From: Ceratopteris richardii
Taxonomy: Eukaryota > Streptophyta > Polypodiopsida > Polypodiales > Pteridaceae
NCBI GenBank assembly: GCA_020310875.1
Contig: CM035423.1
Span: forward strand, 129,487,638-129,551,637
Direction of reading: 5' to 3'
Length of the DNA stretch: 64,000 nucleotides
Both the position numbers and the translations under genes were made by a program. Within the stretch, counting starts at the first letter, position 1. Each line of letters starts with the position of its first letter. Shown one piece after another: positions 1-11,335 of the stretch. The notes beneath the pieces are model-generated. The model saw only the letters and a list, made by a program, of their open reading frames with translations. It ran no database searches and had not been told where the DNA came from.

Positions 1-507
1 AAGATCACTCTCAAAAAGATAAATCAAAACAGATAGGTAGGAGTTGAGCCATGAGTAAAAAACTTGCTATTTCAGTTTATACACCTATCCAAAGTTTTGA
101 ACAATTCTCTGGCCACATCAGCAATTAACTTAATTTCTTTTGGGGAACTCTTACTAACTTAGTAAGCTAACAATCAAGAGTTATTTCATCAAAATTTATG
201 GACCATATAAAGATAAAGATGTTTAGTAAGTTGTAGCAGCACCCTGATTTTCATGGGCTATAACAATACTCAGACCCATGAACTGAAAAATGTTGATATC
301 TTGAGATTCCAAGATCCAATGCTTACAACATTTTGTATGCATATACTAGACAGTGTGATTCTAAAGCTTTGAATCATGGAAAATGATGAACCACACACTG
401 AGAACCAGCTCTGAGAAGATGACTGATCTGATGGAGTGCTGACAGAGAAGTAGAATGTGAAGAGATATAGGTGACTTCAAATGAACATAGCTCATGATTG
501 CAAAAGT
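1..507. other. AT-rich spacer, no gene seen
   Basis: No open frame with recognisable protein similarity and no RNA gene is visible. The sequence is AT-rich and resembles the intergenic or decayed repeat DNA of the rest of the window. Confidence 0.6.
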
Positions 508-953
508 CAATTGAAATTAAAATTTGGGAGTATATAGTAGACGTAAGGAGAAAGCTTTACCAATTTAAATCATTGAAAATGATGCAGCAAGCGTAGAGAA
601 ATCATCTCTACAATCTGACTAAGAAAACTGAGAGATATGGTAGTGAACAGTACACTTGCAAAATCATGAAGTTATGGACACAAATGATCATGAAAATGAA
701 TGTATATTGATTGTAAAGTACAATAGACTTCAATTGGAATGAAAATTTGTGAGTATATAGTAGACGTAAGGAGAAAGCTTTACCAACTTAAATAATTGAA
801 AATGATGCACCAAGCGTAGAGAAATCATCTCTACAATCTAACTAAGAAAACTGAGAGATATGGCAGTGAACAGTACACTTGCAAAATCATGAAGTTATGG
901 TCACAAATGATCATGAAAATGAATGTCTATTGATTGTAAAGTATAATGGACTT
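508..953. repeat. 223-bp tandem duplication, two copies
   Basis: Two head-to-tail copies (508-730 and 731-953) differ at only a few positions. Both begin CAATTG and share blocks such as GTAGACGTAAGGAGAAAGC and CAAGCGTAGAGAAATC. No coding frame runs through them. The unit does not match the other repeats that I recognise in the window. Confidence 0.9.
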
Positions 954-1933
954 ACTAGTACATATGTGTGCCTTTAAACCACACTCTAATATGGCATGAA
1001 GCCCTTCTCATGAGGTACTGAAACCACAACTAGAAGGTCATGTATATATAGTCATGTTTGGAGCCTAATTTTGAATTTGGATCTCTCCTAACATCACTCT
1101 CTAATATTTTAGTGATTGATCCTCCTACTCAAACAATCACAAATTTGTGGCTTTTCTCCTTCCTACTCATCAAGTGGGCTCAACCACTTAGATTCCTTTA
1201 CTTTTACATCAAGTAAGTACTCAAAAATTACAAGAGGGAGTTCACAAGTGAACTTTACAAGGAGTTGATATTTCCTTGAAATGTCTTAGCCTTTTGATGA
1301 CTCAAGCCATCACTTGGACTTGCCATGGACTTGTTCCAACATTGACATGAACAAGTCCAATCCTTTGGGGATCATGAAAATGTGGGGGGTGGATGATTGT
1401 GATATGATCTATGTTATTCCATTTGGGGGTTGTGTACCTAAGCTCACAATGTTTGAGGGACGCAATGAAGGAGACTATACCTCAATAATCAACAAGTGCA
1501 TATAGAGGAGGATTTGATACACTTGTTACATTATCAATCCAAGGACTTGAAAAAAATCAAGTGTATGAAGACATGCGCTCTTGTGATATCTAATGAAGTG
1601 AAAGTTCAAGCAATGCCTGCAAATTAGGGGAATCCACCTCTTGTAGCACCGCTCTTGATTAAAACTTATATCACAATGCTTATTGCAATAGCAAGCACAA
1701 ATCAAGCCATATCTCTGAGCTCTGATACCCGAAATGATCAATAGTGCATTTTTTTGAAGATCTTGATGAGACGCATCCAATGGTGGTTTTCTCAACTCAA
1801 TCTGACAGTGTGTTTAAAGTTATGGGCAAAATCTAGAATGTTGGGAAACACCAACTCTCATTCCAACACTCAAAATGCCACAAACACACACATTACAATG
1901 GCAAAAAGAGAATGAGAAAGAATAGCTAACACC
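954..1933. other. Gene-free stretch with a minus-strand PBS-like site
   Basis: No gene is seen. At 1719-1730 the minus strand reads GGGTATCAGAGC, one mismatch from the initiator tRNA-Met primer-binding site used by many plant LTR retrotransposons. This suggests an old minus-strand element whose 5' LTR would lie to the right and is now split by the Copia-like insertion at 1934. No gag or pol homology could be recognised on the left, so the assignment is weak. Confidence 0.35.
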
Positions 1934-1971
1934 TATTGGGGATGTAAGGATCATGTGACCTTACCCCTATA

Positions 1972-2061
<90 letters not shown>

Positions 2062-2202
2062 TTATAGAGCATTGCCTCAAGAGAGATCATTATGTGCGTT
2101 TTGAGGATCCCACACAGGTGTGCGTGTCTCTTCTCTTCTCTCCCTCTCTCTCTCGCTCCATCTCCTCCTTGCTCCTCTTGTTCTGCACACCAAAGCCCTT
2201 CA
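1934..2202 (+). repeat. 5' LTR of the Copia-like element
   Basis: It matches 5547-5735 along its length, beginning (T)TGGGGATGTAAGG and ending CAAAGCCCTTCA just before the PBS. It holds an AT microsatellite (1975-2058) that is about 80 bp here but only a short ATATATACATCATATATA stretch in the 3' LTR; this accounts for most of the length difference (269 against 189 bp). The canonical TG start is TA here. Confidence 0.88.
1975..2058. repeat. (AT)n microsatellite inside the 5' LTR
   Basis: An almost pure AT dinucleotide run of about 84 bp. The homologous place in the 3' LTR is short and interrupted, so the run expanded after insertion, or contracted in the other copy. Confidence 0.97.
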
Positions 2203-2203
2203 T

Positions 2204-2215
2204 TGGTATCAGAGC
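2204..2215 (+). other. Primer-binding site, initiator tRNA-Met type
   Basis: TGGTATCAGAGC begins one base after the end of the LTR (CA at 2201-2202). This is the exact complement of the 3' end of plant initiator tRNA-Met, which primes minus-strand synthesis in most plant Copia elements. It fixes the element's orientation as plus. Confidence 0.92.
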
Positions 2216-3725
2216 TTACTAGAGTTCTAAATCGCTGAAAATTTGAGAAACGCAAACTAATGTAGAAGATGAATCTACAATGGACAATAGGTTAGTTTTT
2301 GGGCCATAACTTGAGGTTTACAAGTTGAATCCAAGCAACTCAACTTGCTATGCGTAGCTGAAAAAAGAAGCTACAAATTTCTAGAGAAGACAGGTCGAGA
2401 TTCTGAGCACTAGGTCATTGAGTATGTAGAATACAGAGCAATAGTGCTACAGGTGAAGGTGAAATTGAAAGAAGATACTTGTTTTGTGTATATCTTGAGC
2501 TACGCACCACTGATTGAGGTGTTCTATATATCCTTAGGTAGCTAAGAAAGAGTTCTTGAAGTTTTCTGGAGAGCAAAAGTTCAAATTTAGAGGTTATCAT
2601 CTCTCAAACAGCAAAACACAGATTAGCATATTTTCACTATAAAAAACCTAGTTTCTTTTAGAGATGCATTTTGCTTTAAAACTTCTTCAAGAGAGTTGTT
2701 TTGGTGTGCGAACTCTTATTTTTAGAGCTTGAAGGCATTATCCATGTATGATCACTATGGTAGCTCCTCCATATGAGAGTAGAGCATGATCTTGTCACAT
2801 GTTTGGCATGTGAGATGACATTGTGTTATACCTTTTTTGAAGTTTATGTCTCATGAGTTTGATCATAGCATTGTGAGTGCATGTATAGTGGCATTGTGGT
2901 CTAAATCTTACTTATGCCACTTGGTTATGGATTTACTTTCCAATTGTGCACATTTTATGAGAGTTGATTTTGGATCTTGGTTGGTACTTGTATCTTTGTT
3001 TTCTTTGAAGGTACATGATCTAGATTGGAGAGCCTCAATTGCACATCCATTTATCACCTTGATTGCTATTAGCTTAGCATATGGTCATTGATTTTATATT
3101 GTGGATGGTGATTCCCACATGGTTTATTTGGTTTAGAGTCCATTTTACAAAGAAGACACTGTCGAAATTTTGTCAGCTTTTATACTAGAAGAGTACTCTA
3201 GTGGATCCTTTATTCTTATGTGATAGCTTTGGATCATTGCTTATCTCCATTTACTTGGACTTGGTCACATGTTATTTGTGAGAGATTGGATCATCTTGTA
3301 GGATTCATTCTTGAGTGGGAGGTGTATCACCATTTTATTGACATGTATTGCCATCAATTTTTGCCATATGTATTTGCCATTATCTTTGGTTGGATCAATG
3401 ACAGGTGGTGACATGTTACTCATTGTTCTTTTGTTATTGATTATCTTGTTTGATTGCTCACTCTTCAAGGGATACTTTGCCAAAAATTTTCCAAGATTCT
3501 TTCACATCTACTTGGACAGTTTGGAGACTTGGGGAGTAGGCTTATGCTCATGGTTTTATGTGCATGCTAGATGCATGGTTATGTGATATGTGGTTCACAT
3601 GGTTTCTTCTCCAGGGAGATATTTATGATCTGAGTTACACATATGGATATGCAAGTGTGATCCTATTGAGGATATAGTATTATTTCTAGTCTCTTGTTAC
3701 ATTGCTAGTCTCTTGGATTGCCAGC
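2216..3725 (+). other. Leader region of the Copia-like element
   Basis: About 1.5 kb separate the PBS from the first gag-like ATG. Short open frames occur (for example 2837-3091), but none resembles a known protein. A leader this long is unusual for Copia elements and may include captured or inserted sequence. No further element boundary was recognised in it. Confidence 0.5.
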
Positions 3726-4088
3726 ATGGTGTCTTCTCGATTTGATGGCACTGACTTTCTGAGATGGAAAGATCAGATATGGCATATATTGGTCCGTGTA
3801 GGGTTAAACATGTATGTGCATAGAGATGCACAGAGGCCTTCTGACATGCCGGACCATGTATGGATGGATATGGATGCATTGCCCAAATCCACTATCCAGT
3901 TGCACCTTGTGGATTCTATAAATAAGTTTGTTGTGTATGAGGAGACCAATAGTGCATTATGGCAAAGACTACATGATATGTATGTGAGTCGATTGACTCA
4001 TGTGAGACATAGATCACATCAACGAATTCAATGTTGGCACTATGGTCATGAGGGCCATATTCGACAATGTTGCTTCAGGCGAACGTGA
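3726..4088 (+). pseudogene. Copia gag remnant with damaged zinc knuckle
   Basis: The frame opens at ATG 3726 with MVSSRFDGTDFLRWKDQIW, matching the start of Copia Gag proteins (a conserved aromatic and a W-x-x-x-I/M pattern). The segment ALWQRLHDMYVS resembles the LWxxLxxxY motif of the UBN2-type Gag domain. A knuckle-like CWHYGHEGHIRQCC near the end keeps a CX3-4 G-H spacing, but the second Cys of CX2CX4HX4C is Tyr, a change that can arise by one transition. At about 120 codons it is much shorter than full Gag (roughly 250-300 residues), so the middle is deleted. Gag would form the virus-like particle that packages the element RNA; this copy is very unlikely to work. Confidence 0.7.
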
Positions 4089-4149
4089 CAACGATGTCCG
4101 AGATATGCACGTGATTCAGATCAAGTAGTGATTTCAGGAGAGTCTATGG

Positions 4150-4560
4150 CAGTTGATTATGCGAGTGAGGATGATATCACTTTCTCCTATGGTTCATCTC
4201 AGGATTCCTCTATCTGCTTGGTTACTTGATATGTTAGCTAGTTTTCATGTTACTCCACATTGTGAGTGGCTTTATCGATTCTCAATTGAGAGTCATGGAT
4301 GTGTGCATATGCATGATGGTACGACATATGACATTGAGGGTGCAGGAGATGTATGCCTTATGCTACCTAGTGGAGCATCACTTAGACATGTACATTATGT
4401 GCCTTCATTCCCTATGAGCTTGATTTTAAGTAGTCAGTTACAAGAGAGCAGATTTCATGCATTCCTTGTTGAGCATCATTTTCAGTTGTAGTTGGGACAA
4501 CTTAAGCTTGTCAGAGGTGCTAGGATTGGGCATAGATATCCACTGCAGGTACTTCATGTG
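4150..4560 (+). pseudogene. Copia protease remnant (degenerate active site)
   Basis: The residues AWLLDMLASFHVTPHCEWL correspond to the Copia aspartic protease core, where the usual D-S-G-A-S motif precedes FHVTPHREW. Here Ser-Gly has become Met-Leu, so the catalytic loop is lost. Downstream, GDVCLMLPSGASLRHVHYVP and a following SLILSSQL match the conserved C-terminal half of the protease. After a stop at 4489-4491 the frame continues through KLVRGARIGHRYPLQVLHV, which looks like the start of the GAG-pre-integrase region. The frame differs from that of gag upstream. The protease would normally cut the Gag-Pol polyprotein. Confidence 0.72.
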
Positions 4561-4639
4561 AGAGACAATCTCGTCTAAATCGGAGTTCATCCTTATGGGC
4601 AATGTGAGACTCGTCATGTTTCATTTTGTCTATCTATAG

Positions 4640-5147
4640 ATAGGTCTATTGACATTCATGATGCACATGTATGGCAGGATTCAGATGGTCAGATGGATGC
4701 ACATGTAGATGATGTTTTGGATGCTCATGATGCTTAAATAGAGCAAAATTTTGTTGATCATATGGATGCTCATGTGGAGCACACTTTGGATGATCATTTG
4801 GATGATTTAGAGCATGTTGTGGATGTCATGTAGAGCATGATGATACTCAGTTAGAGTTTGATTATCCGTTTGATCTTGGTGTTGATGTTGTGCAGTTAGC
4901 TTGTGTGGAGCATCATGATACACTTGGTGTGGTAGAGCAGGATAGCTCTTATGATACACAATTTATGGTAGAGAAGTTTAGCTCTCAATGTGCACATCTA
5001 GATACATCTTTAATTGATGGGATGGCTGATTTGGATGATCATGATGAGACAATGATCATGCAGTCATTCTTGGATTCACTCATGGAAGATGTTGACACAG
5101 ATATGTCAGGACATGTTGGTCTTGACGATGGTGCTTTGGATGCCTAG
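4640..5147 (+). pseudogene. Asp/His-rich acidic repeat region of unknown function
   Basis: In the same frame as the protease, codons from about 4650 encode imperfect repeats rich in Asp, His and Glu, such as MDAHVDDVLDAHDA and MDAHVEHTLDDHLDDL, with stops at 4736 and about 4831. An open frame in another phase (4890-5147) continues the acidic character (DLDDHDETMIMQSFLDSLM). This segment occupies the place where a Copia element should carry integrase and RT. I do not recognise a family. It could be transduced host sequence, or a lineage-specific acidic domain that has replaced pol. Confidence 0.5.
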
Positions 5148-5546
5148 GATATAGGCATGGCTGACATACTTAGGTTAGCTAGGATAGCACATGTTTCATC
5201 AGCATTTAGGAGTCTTATGCACGAATTATTATGCTCGAGAACAAAGTCTCCGTTGGAGCATTTGCACTTGGAGTTTTTGGTCGTTCGATGATTGACATAG
5301 GCATAGAGCGAGTGGGAGCTTTGTAGGAACTTCATCAATTCTTGCATCAATTAGATGTGAGCTTGACTCTTATTGATATGAGTCTAGAGTAGTTTGAGGT
5401 GCATGGATATACCTTGTTCGAGGCCGTTGGTGTAGGTTGATTTGTATGGGTTGAGATCCAGACTCTTCCTATACATTAGTGTATAGTCATACATCATTCT
5501 TTGTATATTTTTCCACTTATGGTCACATTGACCTTAAGTGGGACAT
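5148..5546 (+). other. 3' internal region with polypurine tract
   Basis: No protein domain was recognised. Immediately before the 3' LTR, the bases CTTAAGTGGGACAT (about 5533-5546) have the AAGTGGGA core typical of Copia polypurine tracts, which prime plus-strand synthesis. Confidence 0.6.
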
Positions 5547-5735
5547 TGTTGGGGATGTAAGGGTCATGTCACCTTACCCCCATATTCATATATATACATC
5601 ATATATAAAGCATTTCCTCAAGAGAGATCATTATGTGGGTTTCGAGGCTCCCACACATGTGTGCATGTATCCTTTCTTCTCTTTCTCCCTCCATCTTCTC
5701 CTTGCTCCTCTTGTTCTGCACACCAAAGCCCTTCA
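5547..5735 (+). repeat. 3' LTR of the Copia-like element
   Basis: Begins TGTTGGGGATGTAAGG and ends CAAAGCCCTTCA, with canonical TG...CA ends. It is followed directly by ACACC, the target duplication. It aligns with 1934-2202 apart from the AT run and scattered substitutions. Confidence 0.88.
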
Positions 5736-5740
5736 ACACC

Positions 5741-8648
5741 TCTAGGCACACCTTTCACGCATCAAACACATATACAAAGTCTTGGAGAAGAAGATAAACA
5801 ACCAAGAATAAGCAAATTAAAAAATTAGCAAAGTTAATTCTTCACAATGGCAAAATGTCTTTACAAAGAGTCACAAAGTGACTTATATACATGTGCCCTA
5901 AAAATGGTCCTTTCACATAAGAGACCAAAACTTTCTCTCTGAATCATTAAGTTCCTACTAATGTACATGGATAATGTTATAGAGTTCAAGGATCATGCAT
6001 CTAGAGGACTCCTCTAGAGCAATTATAAGGCTTCTCAGAGTTCCACAATGGATTTTAGAAAAAGAAACTGGGTCATTTTATTGAAATTTTGGGGGCCATA
6101 CTTCTCCTTTCTTCTTTCTTTTGCTTTTCATCTTCAGTCTTCTACTCTGTCATAGGTTTTACTAACACATAGTTAGAGGGCTTTCCCAATGCACAACTAG
6201 TGACTAAACTTGGGATACATATGGCAAATGAGGCTTGCTATCCTCAATCACCTCTGACCAACTTGTTCCTCTCATAGCTAAAGCTATAGTTTTTCCGTGT
6301 ATATTTCTTTTAATTGAGTGCAACCAGCCATTGAGGAAGCCTTCAAGACTCAGAGACAATTTGTTACCTTATATGAGCCTCAGTCCAATGCTTTTGTATC
6401 AACCTTGATATTCCTTTTATTCATATACTAGGGATGCTGCAATTTGGCTTGCCACGCATGCATCCAACGATAGAGGAAGTGATCAAGACTCAGATTTGTT
6501 ACCTTATCTGATCCAATCCTCTATTTTTTATTTCTTTCTCTCTTTGGTATTCCTTATATTCACACACTAGGTTTATGTATTACTTTGTTTTCCATGCTCG
6601 CTCTCAGTAGTTGTACTTGAAGTGCTTTAAGTTTCTATAGCACTCTTGCAATTGTGTTTTGTCTTCTTGCACTTCTTCATTTCTCTGGCCTGAATATTTC
6701 TTTGTCTGCAAATAGCTAGTAGCTCTACTTGGTTCTCTTGTGTTCTGTGTCGTGCTTCTTCCCCAGGATTTGTTGCTTTTCCTCATCCTATGTCTTTTTT
6801 CAGCTTGTTGCATGCCCTTGCAAGGCTTTGGGAAGATATTATTATCTTTAATGTTGTGTTTTCTTTTTTCATTTTCTTCTTCTTCTTCTTCATTTTCTAG
6901 TTTCTCCCTCCACACGTCCATCCTCCTAAAATCTGTTATCCTGGACAAGATTTTGTTGGCGACATGAGTAGGTTAGGTAGACTCGTTGTTTTGTGTCATT
7001 GACATTATTTGCTTTGTGGATCACAAACTACTTCCATTGTTTTGACTTTATTCCATCATGGGGAGCTTGATGGTGATCAACCAAAAAGCTCAACTTGTAT
7101 GCTACTAATCTAGCATTTAGATTCGATCACATCCTCAAAAATATTTCGGAATCAATTTCAAAAAATCCCATAAAATAGGCTTCTTCGAAGGTTTGCATAT
7201 AAGAGCTCGGCAAAAAATATTAATCGAGAGTAATATGCCATTATTGTAAGGCAACTTGGCGTAACTGAAATTTAAAAAATTAAGGCATCTGGGCCTTGCT
7301 TAATGTCCATGAAATTTAAAAAAGTGTACTCTACATGTTTGAATACCTTCAAAACTATTAGAATCATGCCGAGTAATTTATTGGTCATTTTGATTGTTAA
7401 ATATTGTACATATGCATATCTGGATAGCCAAAATTCTATGGTCCTAACCATATATTCTTTGGTGGGTAGGTATTTATGAGGTGGGCTTAATAATAATGGA
7501 AAATTTTGCCACTATTTATTTAGCTTTCCATTACTCTGATCTTCCCAAAATTGTGGCCATGGACGAAGTCTTGGCAGGAGATAAAAGGAAGGGTTGACTT
7601 GTAATAAATATGGTGCATCTTTTGAGTGCATCCAAAGTGTAGGAGACTTTTCCAAAAATTCCCATTTCTAGATAAGATTGGCTGCTTATAATTGTACTTG
7701 AGTATAATTGAAAGTGTTAGCTTGAAAGTTCAATGTCTGGTTCATATCCTTTTGGGTGGTCTTCTTGATGTACCTCCATGTTTGTTCCTTCATAATGCCA
7801 TTTGGGATATTAAAGGGCCTTATGAGTTTATCCAAGTCTTTACATTTTATCTTTGCTTCCTTTATTACTCATACAAATACCTCTTCAAATTTTTTTGTCA
7901 AGCGAGACACCAGTGGCGCCCACTCTCTCTAACCTCAATTTGTAGTGTATGGCATTGGATGCTCATCAAGTTCTGTTGCTTGTTGATCTGAGGTAGGTGA
8001 ATGTATCATGGAGGGAAAGAGGACACACCTCAATCTCCTCAGTACCTCAATCTCCTTGATAGTCAGAGTGGTGCCTTACACTACTCGTGTCCCCATGTTT
8101 GTCTGCAAAGCTTCCTTCTCATTTTGGATTTTCAAAATTGCTCTCGCAGTGTTGCTATGATTTGATCTTTCTCAATGTTCTTCTCCTTTACCTCTTTGAG
8201 CTATTCTTGGACTCTGGTTTTGCTCTCACATATTATTCTAAGCTGATCAACATCTGAACACTTTTGACTTTATTTCAATGAATAAACCTATGCATGCCTG
8301 GAAAATCATCAATGGATATCAGCCAATTGAAAATCCACAATACTTGATGCTCTCTCACATGCAAACATGGAATACATACAAATGAGAAGCATTAGGGATT
8401 TTGGAGGTATGCACAAAGGATGGTAAACCTAAACTAGTATCACAAATTCATTGTAACACACCTCATTCTACTCTCCTATGTTCCTAAATATACTAACCCT
8501 AACAAAACTCACTACACACCTAACTAAGTAGCCAAGTGTATGGCAAGTGCAAGAATGAAATGATATGCTAGTCCACATAACCTTTGACGTAGATATACTC
8601 CACACCAAAGCTATAACCATCACTCAAACACCCTCACATAGGCACGTA
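5741..8648. other. Gene-free AT-rich stretch
   Basis: No supported gene. A minus-strand frame at 6604-6948 is dominated by a Glu run from GAA/GAG repeats and has no recognisable homology. Two imperfect copies of a roughly 110-bp block (6330-6440 and 6470-6575) share CAAGACTCAGA, TTTGTTACCTTAT and TTCACACTAG-like segments. The part at 5850-6085 resembles 9260-9500. Confidence 0.55.
6330..6575. repeat. Imperfect tandem repeat, about 110 bp, two copies
   Basis: The two units share the order GAGGAAG..TCAAGACTCAGA, TTTGTTACCTTAT, CCAATC or CCAATGC, then GATATTCCTTTTATTCA or GGTATTCCTTATATTCA and a final ACTAGG. They are diverged, with no coding content. Confidence 0.55.
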
Positions 8649-8666
8649 TTCCCAACAACGATGCCA
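8649..8666 (-). other. Asp-tRNA-type PBS relic
   Basis: The minus strand reads TGGCATCGTTGTTGGGAA. Plant Gypsy elements of the Athila/Tat group use TGGCGCCGTTGCCGGG, complementary to tRNA-Asp. The two differ by four changes, all C-to-T or G-to-A, as expected from deamination of a methylated copy. This points to a decayed minus-strand Gypsy element with its 5' LTR to the right. No coding remnant was recognised nearby. Confidence 0.45.
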
Positions 8667-10118
8667 AAAACATGTAGCACTCATCGACAAGTGATTGTAG
8701 CAAGAAAACACACATCCTATGCGCGTAATCAAATGGTGGATTTAGCTAAACATGCTAAATTGTCAAATCAAGAGCTGACTCGAATAGGACGATAGAAGCG
8801 TGTACCTAAATAATGGTAAACACATAAAAAAGACAAGGAGACACTTAAGGCAAGTAAATATACACTCACACCACCTCCTACTCACTCAACCTTGCAAGCA
8901 ACAAACACACAACATCCAACACTAAAACGAACATATCTCCTAGTTTAGATATTAAAATATAGTCCATAGTGAGTTCTTTTTGAAGCTCTCAATGAAGTGC
9001 TTCTTTTGGAAGTATGCTAGAAGCATTCTAACCCTTTTATGCAAAGCCACAGACAAAAAAGTAGATGTTTTAAATTACCTTTCTACACTCCAATTCTCAT
9101 AACACCTAGAACACGTGAGAAAATGATGAAAAACTAGGGGATGTGGATAGACAACTTACCTTAGTATGCATTCCATGTCACAAACATGCATAAGAGCCCA
9201 AAAAGAAAGAGAAACAAATTCAAGGAAGAGATGTTATGGGAATGCACTTCTTCAAGTTAGTTCTCTATTCAAAATGACAAGAACCTCTACAAAACAAGAA
9301 GATTTTTGACTTAAATACATGTGCCCTTACTTAGGTGCCTTCACACAAATGGACCATACACTTCTAAAAGTAAGTCCTACAGCTAATATATTACAAACGT
9401 AGTATGCATGGTTGGAATTATGCAACTAGAGAACTCCTCCAGTGCATTTTACAAGGCTTGTTATACATTCAAACTGGCTTTGTTAATAAGTAATGAGAAG
9501 TTGTTTTGAAAAAAATTGATCTACGTTTAGGCTCCCTCTCTACTTTGTAGCTCTTTTTTTTTTCCTTTTCTTCAATGCTCTTGCAACACGTGATAAAGTG
9601 TTAAATGTTTCTTTGTGCTAATTGCTTAATGTTTTGCAAAGTTTCAGTTGGGGGAAAATGACATCCCAGCTAGACACATGGGAAAGTGGGATGAGATCCC
9701 ACTTCTCGTCACCATCTACACAAGGAAAAATTATTTTCTGCTAATTTTTTTATGTAGATGCTTCTAGCAAGAGTTTGAAAAGTGGTGTAGTGGACCATAG
9801 GTCAGAAATGATACATAAAGTTCCCTCCATTGAGGATCCACTTGTAGATTAAACAAATAGGCACTTGACAATTCATAAAGGACCCCATGGGGTGGTTTTT
9901 TTAGTACTACTTCAAAACTGAATTCCATAATGAAGAGCATAATATTCACTAGGTAGAGAATAATGTCATACACACATATTTCCATAGTTACAAATATAAA
10001 AGCTCTCTAACATACATATCTAAATAAAATAAAAGACGTCACAATACAAAACAAAAAGTACACATAATAAATCACAAGCATATATATAAATTATACATAT
10101 CATGTACATACATAAATA

Positions 10119-10120
<2 letters not shown>
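8667..10120. other. Gene-free stretch, probable LTR relic
   Basis: No gene was recognised. The block 9260-9500 aligns loosely in direct orientation with 5850-6085. Shared words include ATACATGTGCCCT, CTTTCACA or CTTCACACA, CTAGAGGACTCCTC or CTAGAGAACTCCTC, and ACAAGGCTT or ATAAGGCTT. A repeated LTR segment would explain both this similarity and the PBS relic next to it, but LTR ends could not be fixed. Confidence 0.4.

Positions 10121-10208
<88 letters not shown>
10121..10208. repeat. (TA)n microsatellite
   Basis: An uninterrupted TA dinucleotide run of about 88 bp. The long Ile-Tyr frame that it creates on the minus strand is an artefact. Confidence 0.97.
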
Positions 10209-10212
<4 letters not shown>

Positions 10213-10764
10213 CCATACATATATATTATAAAAAATCATTAACATTCAACGTGTACATGTGTTATCCCACGTTTTTAGCACGCGCTTAATTTTGTTTTCT
10301 TGCTTTTTCTTGAATCGTTTGCTTTTTCTTGAATCGTTTTTATGTTTGTAGGTTGTCTCATATGTGCTTTCTTAATAATATATATTTTTGTGTGATGTTT
10401 GGACCGCATTTGATTTGATTTGATTTTACATTTTCATTTTATTATTGTTTACTTTATGTTATACTTCTTTCGCAGCTGCGTTTTCATTTATGATTTTTGT
10501 TTAATGCGTTTCTATATCCTTTTGCTTTTTGCGTTATATTCCTTACGATTTGTATTGTATTACTTAATGTTTTCTTTAATGTACACACATAACCAAACAG
10601 TATCTCATATATTATTAACACATAATGGTTGTAAATGTACATATTCATATACACAAATAACACACACATAACACACATAAAGATTCACATAACATGGATG
10701 AACACATACACTGAGCACATACGCTTAAATGCACATAATGCATTTACACACCATCCACATGCAT
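10209..10764. other. AT-rich gene-free stretch
   Basis: No gene was recognised. Two copies of CTTTTTCTTGAATCGTTT lie next to each other near 10304-10340, and ACACATAA-type short repeats follow at about 10590-10760. Confidence 0.55.
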
Positions 10765-11335
10765 ACAAACCACATATATACACAAACACAATCACATACA
10801 ATTGTAAAAATTGACACTACTAACTCGTTTTTTCTTTTATGAATGTACAGACATATATCAATACACAACATATCAATGCAATATGTTTAAATATTTTGAA
10901 TAATTTAAATATTTATAAATAATTTAAATATTTTGAATAATTTAAATATTTAGTTAGGTTATTTTAAATATTATTTCTTTTGAAACTAAATTGGACTTTC
11001 ATTTCAATGGAACAACCAAAATCTCTACCACAATACATCATGTATTCCCACAAATGGGATCTCAAATAATTTGAGTAACTTCAAGGGTGGAAAGCATGGG
11101 GTTAGAGACATTTTCCCAAGGGTTTTTCAATATACTTGAAGGGTTCTTCATGGGACTTTGGACTATCACACCCATGTCTTTTGCCAATCGGAAATATAAC
11201 TGTACAACAATCCAGTTTTGTGCACCACTTGTGCACGGACTTAGCAAAATTGGTGGTTTCTACAAACCCTTCAACTCTTTGTTAAACATAATTTTGTTTA
11301 GAAGAAATTAAGGTTGACCAAAAACATCTAACTTA
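10765..11335 (-). repeat. Dispersed repeat, inverted relative to the 28-30 kb copies
   Basis: Read on the minus strand, this segment matches two places on the plus strand. 10765-11035 matches 30483-30690, with shared words TATTGTGGTAGAGATTT, CAATTTAGTTTCAAAAGA and TTGATATGTTGTGTATTGAT. 11040-11335 matches parts of 28270-28980, with shared words TTGGCAAAAGACATGGG, GGGAAAATGTCTC and CCCTTGAAGTTA. Between the matches lies a TTTAAATATTTTGAATAA run. There is no coding content, and the element type is unknown. Confidence 0.75.

Larger units (their letters stand above)
1934..5735 (+). mobile_element. Non-autonomous Copia-like LTR retrotransposon with TSD
   Basis: Two direct LTRs (1934-2202 and 5547-5735) flank an internal region that starts with an initiator tRNA-Met PBS and ends with a purine-rich tract. 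The 5-bp target-site duplication ACACC sits at 1929-1933 and 5736-5740. Gag-like and protease-like frames are present in Copia order. No integrase, reverse transcriptase or RNase H motif could be found before the 3' LTR, so the element could only have moved with borrowed enzymes. The LTRs have diverged (the 5' copy begins TA instead of TG, and its AT microsatellite is much longer), and the frames carry stops, so the copy is old. Confidence 0.85.

Noticed and set aside
6604..6948. Acidic protein with a Glu run on the minus strand
   Set aside because: The run comes from a TTC/CTT trinucleotide stretch on the plus strand. There is no recognisable domain, and the flanks are gene-free repeat DNA.
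10020..10220. Ile-Tyr repeat protein on the minus strand
   Set aside because: A direct product of the (TA)n run.
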